Shown here: piece by piece, positions 44,820 through 52,702 of the stretch
Position numbering within the stretch: the first letter of the stretch is position 1
Layout: each line of letters starts with the position of its first letter
The notes under the pieces: generated by a model
Told to the model about the DNA's origin: nothing
Database searches by the model: none
Seen by the model: the letters and a program-made list of their open reading frames with translations, nothing else
Made by a program: the position numbers and the translations under genes
DNA from: Pseudooceanicola spongiae
Lineage (GTDB): Bacteria; Pseudomonadota; Alphaproteobacteria; Rhodobacterales; Rhodobacteraceae
Assembly: GCF_014899185.1 (NCBI RefSeq)
Contig: NZ_CP045201.1
Coordinates: 2,340,501 to 2,404,500, forward strand
Length of the DNA stretch: 64,000 nt
Reading direction: 5' to 3'

Positions 44820-45599
44820 TCAGGCCTCTTCGTTTTCCAGATGCAGGGCATCAAACAGCCGCTTCACATAGATCCCGCATTGCGGCTCAAGGCTGCGTTG
44901 CAGCGGGTCTGTGCGATGCGGAAGATCAATCGCGAATTCGTCGACCACACGGCCAGGGCGGCCCGACAGCACGACCACGCGGTCCGACATGATCACCGCT
45001 TCGTTCAGATCGTGGGTGATCAGCACGCAGGTCACGCCGGCCTCGGCGATGGTGCGGGCGAAATGACGTTGCAGCACAAGCTTGGTCTGCGCGTCGAGGG
45101 CCGAAAACGGCTCGTCCAGCAGCACCAGCTCGGGCTCGATCGCCAGCGTGCGGGCCAGCGCCGCGCGTTGCCGCATGCCGCCCGACAGCTGGTGCGGATA
45201 GTTGTCGGCGAAATCGGCCAGCTGCATGCGCTTCAGCTCAGCCAGCGCCCGCTTGCGCCGCTCGGCCTTGGAAAAGGGGCGCTCTTCCAGCCCGAACTCG
45301 ACATTCTCGACGATGCTGCGCCAGGGCAGCAGCAGATCTTTCTGCAGCATGAAGCCGACCTCGGGGCGGGTGCCCGTGACCTTCTCGCCGTCGATCAGCA
45401 CCTGCCCTTCGGTCGGCCCATAAAGGCCCGAGACCATGTTCAGGATGGTCGACTTGCCGCAGCCCGAGGGGCCGACAACCGCCACCAGCTCGCCCGGGGC
45501 GACAGAGAACGACATATCCGTCACAGCCGTGACCGAGTTGCCCGTCTTGCGGTCGGTGAACACCTTGGTGATGTTCTGAAGGTCCAGCCGTGATGTCAT
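44820..45599 (-). CDS. ABC transporter ATP-binding protein, NitT/TauT (SsuB-like) family
   Basis: A 259-residue ATPase: Walker A GPSGCGKST, Q-loop MLQKDLLLPW, signature LSGGMRQRAALARTL, Walker B LVLLDEPFSALD and H-loop ITHDLNEA. The start at 45599 fits the family; extending further upstream would add sequence that is not domain-like. It pairs with the permease at 42807. Confidence 0.92.
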   Translation of the reverse strand: MTSRLDLQNITKVFTDRKTGNSVTAVTDMSFSVAPGELVAVVGPSGCGKSTILNMVSGLYGPTEGQVLIDGEKVTGTRPEVGFMLQKDLLLPWRSIVENVEFGLEERPFSKAERRKRALAELKRMQLADFADNYPHQLSGGMRQRAALARTLAIEPELVLLDEPFSALDAQTKLVLQRHFARTIAEAGVTCVLITHDLNEAVIMSDRVVVLSGRPGRVVDEFAIDLPHRTDPLQRSLEPQCGIYVKRLFDALHLENEEA

Positions 45600-45643
45600 G
45601 TTTCTACGCCCTCGTGTTGTCTTTTGTCCGATGTCGTCCGGGC

Positions 45644-46282
45644 TTAGCCCCAGACATATCCGTAGCTGCGGATCTGGCGCGCCAGCGACGCCGCCGGGGC
45701 TGCGTTCGGCGCAGGCGGTGCCATCTGCACCCCCTTCAGCCAGGTGCGCCCGTGCACCTCCATGCCGCGCGCCGTGACCCTCGCGCCGAACTGCGCGCGA
45801 TCCGCCCACAGCCCGCCATAGGCCTCGGTCTCTTCCAGCGAGACGGTCGCGGCGAAATCTGCGCCTGCCAGCGACAGGCTGCTGAGGATCTGCATCCGGT
45901 CCATCCAGACCGGCGCATTCGCCTGCACCCGGTCCAGCACCATGGTGCCGCGTGCCTCGGCCCGGCTCAGATCCAGCTCGGCCGCAAAAACGCTGCCGTC
46001 AAAGCGCGCGTCATGGCCAAACAGCGCCCCCACGGCCGTGAACGCGCCCGCAAACTGGCAGTCGCGAAACCATGTCAGCCCGCGAAACACCGTGTCTTTG
46101 GCCGTCACCGCGCCCTCGAACCGGCTGCCGGTCATGTCGAACCCGCAGAGATCGCGGCCCGACAGATCCACTGGCCCGGTGACACGACGGCCTGTCAGAT
46201 CCAGCGCCTCGCCGGGATGGAAGGGCGCGCTCAGCGCCGCCACCAGCTCGGCCGGGGCAATATCTGTCAGACCGTCCTGCAT
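45644..46282 (-). CDS. Pentapeptide-repeat-like protein
   Basis: A 212-residue protein made mostly of degenerate five-residue repeats (for example VDLSGRDLCGFDMTGSRFEG, ARFDGSVFAAELDLSRAEAR), expected to fold as a right-handed quadrilateral beta-helix. No signal peptide or membrane segment. It overlaps the Rieske gene by one base (TGATG) and precedes the ABC ATPase, so it is embedded in the catabolic operon. No enzymatic motif is visible; a scaffold or protein-interaction role is only a guess. Confidence 0.7.
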   Translation of the reverse strand: MQDGLTDIAPAELVAALSAPFHPGEALDLTGRRVTGPVDLSGRDLCGFDMTGSRFEGAVTAKDTVFRGLTWFRDCQFAGAFTAVGALFGHDARFDGSVFAAELDLSRAEARGTMVLDRVQANAPVWMDRMQILSSLSLAGADFAATVSLEETEAYGGLWADRAQFGARVTARGMEVHGRTWLKGVQMAPPAPNAAPAASLARQIRSYGYVWG

Positions 46283-47334
46283 CAGGCGCTCTTTTGTCCG
46301 GCGTCTGCGGCGTCCAGCGCCTTGAAGTGTTCTTTCGCGCGGCGCACCATCATCTGGCGCAACCGGCTGACGCCGATGTCGTGCTGATACAGCATCTCGC
46401 GGCGGCGGCTGTCGGCGGGGATGCTCTCCAGCATGACGCGGTCCTGCTCCAGCACGTGCCAGTGGCGATCCTCAAGGAAGGCACGGTAGAGAAAGCGCCA
46501 GCTCTCCGCCGCCAGCCCGGTCACTTCGCGGCAGCGCCAGAAGAAGGAGTAGTGCGTTTCTTCGTCAATCGGCGCGGTAAAGCCGATGATGCGGAAGGGG
46601 CCACCGGGGCCCGCGCCATCCGGGTAGGGAATATCGAGGCGGAAATACATCATCCCCTCGTCCATCACGACTTCGGTATAGTCGAAGTTGACGCCCTGCT
46701 GGCTCATCCGTTCGATCTGAAAACCATGCTCGCGGCGGTCCAGCTTCATGGTGTCCTGCTTGGAGCCATAGGCCAGCGTGAAGCTGTTGGCGTGCAGATA
46801 GCTCGCGTGCATCGGATCGGCGGCGTTATCGAGGCTGAGGCGGTAGGAGCAATCCCAGCGGGTCATGCAGGGAAAGACTTCCCATTCGCCATTGGTGAAC
46901 TCCACCGGCGGCACGAAGGCAGGGGCCTCGGGGCGATCAGCAGAGGGCAGATAGATGAAGACAGCGCCGCCGGCCTCGTTGACCTCGTAGGCGGTCAGCG
47001 CCTTGCGGCCCTCAAGCGCACAATCGGGCATCGCGGGCACACGCACCACGGTGCCGGTGCCGTCGACCGTCACGCCATGATAGCGGCAGGCGATATTGCC
47101 GTCCTGCACTTCGCCAAGGCTCAGCTTGGCGCCACGGTGGGGACAGAAATCCTCGACGCAGCGGATCTTGTCGCGGCCATCGCGCCACAGCACAAGGTTT
47201 TCGCCGGCGATCTTGACGGGGTGCGGCTGGCCGACCTTGACCTGCACCGACACCGCGACCGGCATCCAGAAGCCGCGCAGACCCTGATTGATATACTCGT
47301 CGACCCGATCGCGCGTTGCGTTTGCTGCGTCCAT
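46282..47334 (-). CDS. Rieske non-heme iron oxygenase, alpha subunit (VanA/dicamba-monooxygenase-like)
   Basis: A 350-residue oxygenase. Rieske cluster ligands are Cys64-x-His66 (FCPHRGAK) and Cys83-x2-His86 (CRYHG). The catalytic domain has the mononuclear iron site with His176 and His181, and the bridging Asp173 in DNAADPMHASYLHANSF. The single-component length fits alpha3-type hydroxylases/demethylases rather than alpha-beta dioxygenases. It needs an external reductase and carrier; the only candidates here are the FAD reductase and flavodoxin at the other end of the same operon. Substrate unknown, probably aromatic. Confidence 0.92.
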   Translation of the reverse strand: MDAANATRDRVDEYINQGLRGFWMPVAVSVQVKVGQPHPVKIAGENLVLWRDGRDKIRCVEDFCPHRGAKLSLGEVQDGNIACRYHGVTVDGTGTVVRVPAMPDCALEGRKALTAYEVNEAGGAVFIYLPSADRPEAPAFVPPVEFTNGEWEVFPCMTRWDCSYRLSLDNAADPMHASYLHANSFTLAYGSKQDTMKLDRREHGFQIERMSQQGVNFDYTEVVMDEGMMYFRLDIPYPDGAGPGGPFRIIGFTAPIDEETHYSFFWRCREVTGLAAESWRFLYRAFLEDRHWHVLEQDRVMLESIPADSRRREMLYQHDIGVSRLRQMMVRRAKEHFKALDAADAGQKSA

Positions 47335-47355
47335 CTCGGTTGCTCCCCTGTTGCG

Positions 47356-47616
47356 TTACGCGCCGATGCCGTGTTCGGCATGGGCGGCGTCATGGCTGGC
47401 GTTGATCGCGCGCAGCTCGGCCTCGAACACCTCAAGCGTCCATGCGCCTGCCTCGCCCGACGGGCGCGCATCGCCGCGTGTGTTCAGCTGAGCGACCACC
47501 TGCTCGAAATCGTGGCAGCCCGTCTCGTAGATCCGCTCAAGCGCGGCGGCGAAGGTTTTCTCCGCTTCGTTCAGGGCGCGGCCCTTTGACTGAGTTCCAA
47601 GTGCTGGGTTCTGCAT
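47356..47616 (-). CDS. Small helical protein of the Rieske operon, hypothetical
   Basis: An 86-residue, mainly helical, charged protein (NEAEKTFAAALERIYETGCH, LEVFEAELRAINASHDAA) without a signal peptide. It is the first gene of the leftward operon, 21 bases before the oxygenase gene. It may belong to the short recombinase-like-helix proteins often found beside Rieske genes, but I cannot confirm that here. Coding support: in-frame, good codon use, tight spacing. Confidence 0.65.
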   Translation of the reverse strand: MQNPALGTQSKGRALNEAEKTFAAALERIYETGCHDFEQVVAQLNTRGDARPSGEAGAWTLEVFEAELRAINASHDAAHAEHGIGA

Positions 47617-47629
47617 CTCGCGCCCTCCC

Positions 47630-47654
47630 TGTTCAGCGTACTGTTCAATAAAGA
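47630..47654. promoter_or_regulatory. IclR-type repeats upstream of the Rieske operon
   Basis: TGTTCA occurs at 47630-47635 and 47642-47647, 12 bases apart, and continues as GTTCAATAAAGA (47643-47654). That exact 12-mer also lies, on the other strand, at 10984-10995 upstream of the monooxygenase gene. The region separates the 16-gene operon from the divergent genes at 47743 and 48063, so it should hold both promoters. Confidence 0.5.
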
Positions 47655-47742
47655 TCAGTGTGTTCCTATTTGAAATAAACCCGATTCACGGTAAGATATG
47701 CAAGTGTTTTCCCGACCCTGACCGCAAATAGCCGAGGCCCAG

Positions 47743-48066
47743 ATGACCGAAACCGTGATGCTTACCGTTTTCCTCAAGCACGATCAGACGAAGAATCTTG
47801 AACAAATTCAAAGCCATCTGTCCGATCAGGACTGGTGGCGCGGCTTCCCTCCAGCGGGTGCCGAAATTCTCAGCTGGAATGTGGTGATGGGGATCGGGCA
47901 GATCGTGACGCTGCGGATGCCGCCCGAAATCCTGCCAAAAGTGAACGTGGAGCTTGAGCGGCGCGCCTGGGGAGTCTTCTCGACCGAGTTCTTCCCGACG
48001 TATGATTTCATGCCCGTGCGCGACCGCCTCAGCCGCGAAGATGCTGAGAAAAAGGCCGCGCCATGA
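47743..48066 (+). CDS. Conserved small protein upstream of RidA, unknown function
   Basis: A 107-residue soluble protein with alternating strands and helices (MLTVFLKHDQTKNLEQIQSH; VELERRAWGVFSTEFFPTYD), a pattern compatible with a dimeric ferredoxin-like alpha/beta barrel, but I recognise no named family. It overlaps the RidA gene by 4 bp and is divergent from the Rieske operon, so it probably belongs to the same regulon. Confidence 0.7.
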   Translation: MTETVMLTVFLKHDQTKNLEQIQSHLSDQDWWRGFPPAGAEILSWNVVMGIGQIVTLRMPPEILPKVNVELERRAWGVFSTEFFPTYDFMPVRDRLSREDAEKKAAP

Positions 48067-48437
48067 AAGCCCTGACCGCCCCCGGCGTGCCCGACCCGGT
48101 GCCGGGCCTGTTCTCCAACGCCGTCATCGCGGATGGAATCGTCTATATTTCAGGCATGCACGCCGGAGGCGCCGGTGCGGTGCCGCCCGCAATGCTGGAT
48201 CAGGCCCGCATCGCACTGTCCCGGGTCGTCGCGCTGGCGAAGGCGGCAGGCGACGCGCGCATCACCAAGCTCACCTTCTATGTCACGGATATGTCCGAGC
48301 GCGCCGCCGTCGCCGAAGCCCGCCGCGAGGCGTTTGCGCAAGCCCCCCTGCCCGCCGCCACGCTGCTACAGGTTTCGGGCTTTATCGACCCCGCCCTCAG
48401 GATCGAGGTCGACGCCATCGCGCATCTGCCACGCTGA
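48063..48437 (+). CDS. RidA family (enamine/imine deaminase-like) protein
   Basis: A 124-residue RidA/YjgF-fold protein: LFSNAVIADGIVYISGMHAG at the N-terminus, ITKLTFYVTDM in the middle and the LRIEVDAIAHLP C-terminus with the conserved Arg. RidA proteins hydrolyse reactive 2-aminoacrylate-like enamines or imines. Divergent from an operon with aspartate dehydrogenase, whose product iminosuccinate is such a species; the link is suggestive only. Confidence 0.85.
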   Translation: MKALTAPGVPDPVPGLFSNAVIADGIVYISGMHAGGAGAVPPAMLDQARIALSRVVALAKAAGDARITKLTFYVTDMSERAAVAEARREAFAQAPLPAATLLQVSGFIDPALRIEVDAIAHLPR

Positions 48438-48439
48438 GC

Positions 48440-49255
48440 TCAGCCAAGTTCCATCGTGGCAATCGCCTGCATCCGCGCGTCGCCCTCGGGCGGTGCGCCG
48501 CGATACATCCGCGCTGTCTCGAAGGTCATCGCAAAGCCTTCGGCCTGCAACAGCGCGCGCAATTGCGCATTCGCCTCCGGCAGATCGATGGTCACCGCCG
48601 AGGCCCCGATCTCGGCGCAGGCGGCCCGGATCAGCGCCATTGCAGCGGCGGCATTCGGCGCGATCACTGGCCCGATCTTGGCGCCGCTCTGGCACAACCG
48701 GATCGTGGCAAACCCGCCGAGGTCACTGCGCACCACACTGCGCCGACTGTGCGACCGGGCCAGCCAGCCAGACAGAAAGCCGGGCCGCTCGACCCCACCC
48801 GCCGCCGCGTCCAGCGCGATCATCGCCGCGATATCGCCCGCGCGCAGCGGCCCGATGTCCGCCTCCGCCTGCCCCTTCAGCGCGCCCTCGAACCGCTGCG
48901 TCGCGCCAAGGCGGTGAAAGCCTGAGCGCGCGTAATTCTCCTGCTGCGCCGCAACCCCGTCCAGCCCGATGCTGCGCACTCCGGCATGGCTCAGCGCATG
49001 TTTCCACAGCGCAAACCCCACCCCCTGCCCGCGCCAGTCGGGGCGGCACAGGTACAGCCCCAGAAACGCCTGCTGCGGATTATGGTTCACGACCGAGATC
49101 CCCGCCACCGGCGCGCCCTCACGCTCGGCCACGAAAAAGCCTGCCGGATCGGCGGCGTAGAACGCCTGCGCATCCCCCGCACCGGGGTTCCAGCCCTCCT
49201 CAGCCGCCCAGACCAGCAGCCGCTCCAGATCCTCGGGGGTTGCGGTCCGGATCAT
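48440..49255 (-). CDS. GNAT family N-acetyltransferase with a C-terminal Acetyltransf_18-like domain
   Basis: A 271-residue protein. The N-terminal GNAT domain (1-130) has the acetyl-CoA loop RPDWRGQGVGFALW; the C-terminal half (LSGWLARSHSRRSVVRSDLG to FETARMYRGAPP) is a second GNAT-like domain. It overlaps the GntR regulator by 4 bp. Its substrate may be an amine or amino acid; this is not visible in the sequence. Confidence 0.85.
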   Translation of the reverse strand: MIRTATPEDLERLLVWAAEEGWNPGAGDAQAFYAADPAGFFVAEREGAPVAGISVVNHNPQQAFLGLYLCRPDWRGQGVGFALWKHALSHAGVRSIGLDGVAAQQENYARSGFHRLGATQRFEGALKGQAEADIGPLRAGDIAAMIALDAAAGGVERPGFLSGWLARSHSRRSVVRSDLGGFATIRLCQSGAKIGPVIAPNAAAAMALIRAACAEIGASAVTIDLPEANAQLRALLQAEGFAMTFETARMYRGAPPEGDARMQAIATMELG

Positions 49256-49965
49256 CCGCCCAGAGCCTCTTGCAGGGTGCGCGGCGCGGAGTTGACGTTG
49301 CGCAGATCCAGCGATGAGACGAGGTCGAGCAGATGGCTTTTCATCAGCTCCTCCGCCAGATCGCCATTGCCACTGGCCAGCGCGTTCAGCAGGGCATCAT
49401 GGGCATGGCTTTCGCACAGCGCCGTGCGCCGCTGCCAATAGAGCGCGATGATCAGCGACGAGCGCGCGATCAGCTGGCGGATGAAATCCTCGATCGTGTC
49501 CTGCTGCGCGATGCGCGCGATCTCGATGTGAAACAGCCCCGACAGATGCAGCGCCCGCCCCGGCTCACCCATATCAAGCGCGGCATGCTCATCCTCGATA
49601 TGGCGGCGCAGCGCGGTGATATCGGCCTCCGTGACCCGCTCAGCGGCCGAGCGCGCGGTGCGTGGCTCCAGCAGGGCGCGGGCCTCAAAGACCTCACGCG
49701 CTTCGCGCACGCTGGGTTGCGCGACATAGGCACCGCGATTGCGCCGCAGCTCGACCAGCCGGTCATGCGCCAGTTGCTGCAACGCCGCGCGCACCACGGT
49801 GCGGCTGACGCCATAAACCGCACCGACCTCGTCCTCGCTCAGCTTGGCGCCCGGTTGCAGGCGGTGTTCGTGGATGGCCAGCGCCAGCTCGGCCATCACG
49901 CGTTCACTTGCCGCGTCCTTCACGGCCTCTTTCCCGGCGGGCCGCCCGTTGCTCAGATCCATCAT
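49252..49965 (-). CDS. GntR family regulator, FCD subfamily
   Basis: About 237 residues. GntR HTH (LQPGAKLSEDEVGAVYGVSR, TVVRAALQQLAHD) and a C-terminal FCD effector domain (HLSGLFHIEIARIA, ESHAHDALLNAL). ATG at 49965 (GGCGGGA upstream) or 49962. Divergent from the ABC operon starting at 50257 and probably its regulator; co-transcribed with the GNAT gene. Confidence 0.9.
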   Translation of the reverse strand: MMDLSNGRPAGKEAVKDAASERVMAELALAIHEHRLQPGAKLSEDEVGAVYGVSRTVVRAALQQLAHDRLVELRRNRGAYVAQPSVREAREVFEARALLEPRTARSAAERVTEADITALRRHIEDEHAALDMGEPGRALHLSGLFHIEIARIAQQDTIEDFIRQLIARSSLIIALYWQRRTALCESHAHDALLNALASGNGDLAEELMKSHLLDLVSSLDLRNVNSAPRTLQEALGG

Positions 49966-50062
49966 GCGTCCCGCCTTGTTCCCTTGTCTGATTCTTCGCG
50001 CCAAGGGCCGCGAAAGGCAACAGCTCTCGCCCCGCCTCAGGCTGCCGCACAGCTGTGACAAT

Positions 50063-50109
50063 GTTGTATACGATTATGTTTCAAAAATTGTGCACATGCA
50101 GAATACAAC
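50063..50109. promoter_or_regulatory. GntR-type operator candidates between regulator and ABC operon
   Basis: TTGTATACGA (50064-50073) differs by one base from the symmetric TTGTATACAA, a form common for FCD-type GntR proteins. In addition GTTGTAT (50063-50069) and ATACAAC (50103-50109) form a 7-bp inverted repeat. This is the only AT-rich part of the 291-base divergent gap. Confidence 0.5.
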
Positions 50110-50256
50110 CGATGCAAGAACAGGCAAATCATATTTCCGGGCCCGGCGCTGCATTTTTTGCTGCACCTGCAGCACGAACCTGCCGCAGGCTGAGGCCATC
50201 CACTGCACCCCGACCGGACCAGCCGGCCCCGGGAAAAAGCGCTGAGAGGGAACGAC

Positions 50257-51231
50257 ATGCGGACAGGTCAGGATCTGGAACTCAGCCATGTGACCAAGCG
50301 CTACGGGCAGACCGTGGCGGTCAGGGACATCAACCATGTCTTTACCAATGGCACCTACGTCTGCCTGCTCGGGCCGTCGGGCTGTGGCAAATCCACAACC
50401 CTGAGGATGATCGCCGGGCACGAAACGATCAGCGACGGCTCGATCCTGCTGGACGGGACGGACGTGTCGCACCTGCCGCCCGCCAAGCGCGGCACCGCGA
50501 TGATGTTCCAGAGCTACGCGCTGTTTCCGCACCTCTCGGTACGTGACAACGTCGCCTTTTCGCTGCGCATGCAGGGGCAGGACAAGGCCCTGCGCCACAA
50601 GGCCGCCAACGAGATGCTGGAACTGGTCGACATGATCCACCTCGCCGACCGCCTGCCCGCGCAGCTCTCGGGTGGGCAGCAACAGCGCGTCGCACTGGCC
50701 CGTGCGCTGGTGACGAAACCCCGTGTGCTGCTGCTGGACGAGCCGCTTTCGGCGCTCGATCCGTTCCTGCGCATCCGGGTGCGGGGGGAACTCAAGCGCC
50801 TGCAACGCGAGCTTGGCATCTCCTTCATCCACGTCACCCATGGGCAGGACGAAGCCCTTGCGCTGGCCGATGAATGCGTCGTGATGAACAACGCCGTGAT
50901 CGAACAATCCGGCCCCGCGCGTGAGGTGTTCAGCCGCCCGCGCACCGAATTCGTCGCCCGCTTCATGGGCGGGCACAATGTCATCGACCTGAACGGTGGC
51001 CGCTACGCCCTGCGCGCCGATGGGGTGCATTTTGCCACTGCGGGCCTGCCCGCCACCGTGCGCACCATCGAATATCAGGGCAACCACGTCGCCGTCACCT
51101 CGACCACCGGGGATGACACCGAAGTGCTGGCCCTGATCCCGGAAGAGACCTTCTTTGCGAACCCGAAGAACCCAGGGGATGCCGTCGGCCTCGCCTGGGA
51201 CGAAGGGCGGCTGCACCGCCTTCAGGCCTGA
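50257..51231 (+). CDS. ABC transporter ATP-binding protein, PotA-like
   Basis: A 324-residue importer ATPase: Walker A GPSGCGKST, signature LSGGQQQRVALARAL, Walker B LLLLDEPLSALD, H-loop VTHGQDEAL (Asp of the usual HDQ is Gly) and a C-terminal TOBE domain. First gene of a five-gene operon with a binding protein, two permeases and a racemase. A different system from the potDBCA-like importer at 19.7-23.5 kb. Confidence 0.92.
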   Translation: MRTGQDLELSHVTKRYGQTVAVRDINHVFTNGTYVCLLGPSGCGKSTTLRMIAGHETISDGSILLDGTDVSHLPPAKRGTAMMFQSYALFPHLSVRDNVAFSLRMQGQDKALRHKAANEMLELVDMIHLADRLPAQLSGGQQQRVALARALVTKPRVLLLDEPLSALDPFLRIRVRGELKRLQRELGISFIHVTHGQDEALALADECVVMNNAVIEQSGPAREVFSRPRTEFVARFMGGHNVIDLNGGRYALRADGVHFATAGLPATVRTIEYQGNHVAVTSTTGDDTEVLALIPEETFFANPKNPGDAVGLAWDEGRLHRLQA

Positions 51232-51287
51232 GCCAACTGGCCTGAGCCAACTCCCCAACAAGAAACCAACAGAGAGGACCCCAAACC

Positions 51288-52553
51288 ATGAGCAAGATGC
51301 GCTATAGCCGCCGCTCGATGCTGAAAGCCGGGGGCGCTGCCCTTGCCGCATCGACCCTGTCCGCCCCGATGGTCTGGGCGCAGGACATCAAGAACATCAC
51401 CCTGCGCCAGTTCGGCACCGGCGTGTCGAACCTGAACGACGTCGGCACCAAGGTGAAGGAAGACCTCGGCTTCACGCTGGAAATGACCGCGCTGGATTCG
51501 GATTCCGTGACGCAACGCGCCGCGACGCAACCCGGCAGCTTTGACATCGCCGATATCGAATACTGGATCTGCAAGAAGGTCTGGCCGACCGGCAACCTGC
51601 AGGCGATGGATGTCTCCAGGATCGAGAACTACGACAAGATCGTCGGCATCTTCAAATCCGGCCTGCTGACGCCCGAGAGCGATATCGCCCAAGGCACCGC
51701 GCCCCACACCGTCGGCTTCATCGAAGAGCCGGGCGCCAAGACCTTCGCGTCGGAAGAAACCAACTGGATGACCCTCATCCCGACGATCTACAACGCCGAC
51801 ACGCTGGGCATCCGTCCCGACCTGATCGGCCGCCCGATCGACAGCTGGGCCGAGCTGCTGAACCCCGAATTCAAGGGCAAGGCGTCGCTGCTGGATATCT
51901 CCTCGATCGGCATCATGGACATGGCGATGGTCTGCGAGGCCATGGGCGAGATCCAGTATGGCGACAAGGGCAACATGACCAAGGACGAGATCGACAAGAC
52001 CCTCGCGATCTTCACCGAGGCCAAGAAAGCCGGCCAGTTCCGCGCCTTCTGGAAGTCATTCGACGAGAGCGTCAACCTGATGGCCTCCGGCGAGGTGGTG
52101 ATCCAGTCGATGTGGTCACCCGCCATCACCGCCGTCAAGTCGCGCGGAATCGACTGTGTCTACCAGCCGCTGAAAGAGGGCTATCGCAGCTGGGGCGGTG
52201 GCCTTGGCCTGTCGTCCTCGCTGAGCGGCATGGAGCTGGATGCGGCCTATGACTACATCAACTGGTACCTCTCGGGTTGGGTCGGCGGCTATCTGATGCG
52301 TCAGGGGTATTACTCTGCCGTGCCGGAAACCTCGAAAGACTACATGAGCGAAAACGAGTGGGGCTACTGGTTCGAGGGCAAGCCTGCCACGGGCGAGATC
52401 ACCTCGCCCACCGGGGACGTGCTGGCCAAGGCCGGTGACGTGCGCGATGGCGGTGATTTCTACGAGCGTATGGGCCGCGTGGCCTGCTGGAACTCGGTCA
52501 TGGACCAGAACCAGTACATGGTGCGCAAGTGGAACGAGTTCATCGCGGCCTGA
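51288..52553 (+). CDS. Extracellular solute-binding protein with Tat signal
   Basis: A 421-residue periplasmic binding protein, longer than classical PotD. The N-terminus YSRRSMLKAGGAALAAS has the twin-arginine motif and ends near WAQ, so it is probably exported folded. The PotD-like core includes NAPTIYN-like LIPTIYNADTLGI and LLDISSIGIMDMAM. The ligand is unknown; the racemase in the operon hints at an amino-acid-like or hydantoin-like compound. Confidence 0.88.
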   Translation: MSKMRYSRRSMLKAGGAALAASTLSAPMVWAQDIKNITLRQFGTGVSNLNDVGTKVKEDLGFTLEMTALDSDSVTQRAATQPGSFDIADIEYWICKKVWPTGNLQAMDVSRIENYDKIVGIFKSGLLTPESDIAQGTAPHTVGFIEEPGAKTFASEETNWMTLIPTIYNADTLGIRPDLIGRPIDSWAELLNPEFKGKASLLDISSIGIMDMAMVCEAMGEIQYGDKGNMTKDEIDKTLAIFTEAKKAGQFRAFWKSFDESVNLMASGEVVIQSMWSPAITAVKSRGIDCVYQPLKEGYRSWGGGLGLSSSLSGMELDAAYDYINWYLSGWVGGYLMRQGYYSAVPETSKDYMSENEWGYWFEGKPATGEITSPTGDVLAKAGDVRDGGDFYERMGRVACWNSVMDQNQYMVRKWNEFIAA

Positions 52554-52571
52554 GGGTAGCGATATGGACAC

Positions 52572-52593
52572 GTGGGGGCTGTCGGCCCCCCAC
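52572..52593 (+). terminator. Intercistronic hairpin after the binding-protein gene
   Basis: GTGGGGGC (52572-52579) pairs with GCCCCCCAC (52585-52593), one C bulged, without a T-run. Such hairpins after solute-binding genes commonly protect upstream mRNA and lower expression of downstream permeases. The remaining 52594-52702 shows nothing else. Confidence 0.55.
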
Positions 52594-52702
52594 ACCCCCC
52601 CCGAAAGTATTTCTGGCAAGATGACGGGCGCGCGTCCTGCTGCTTTGGGGGTTTGAGCGAAGTCGGTGGGGTGGCCGCCGTGCAACCGGGAGTGATGGCA
52701 AG

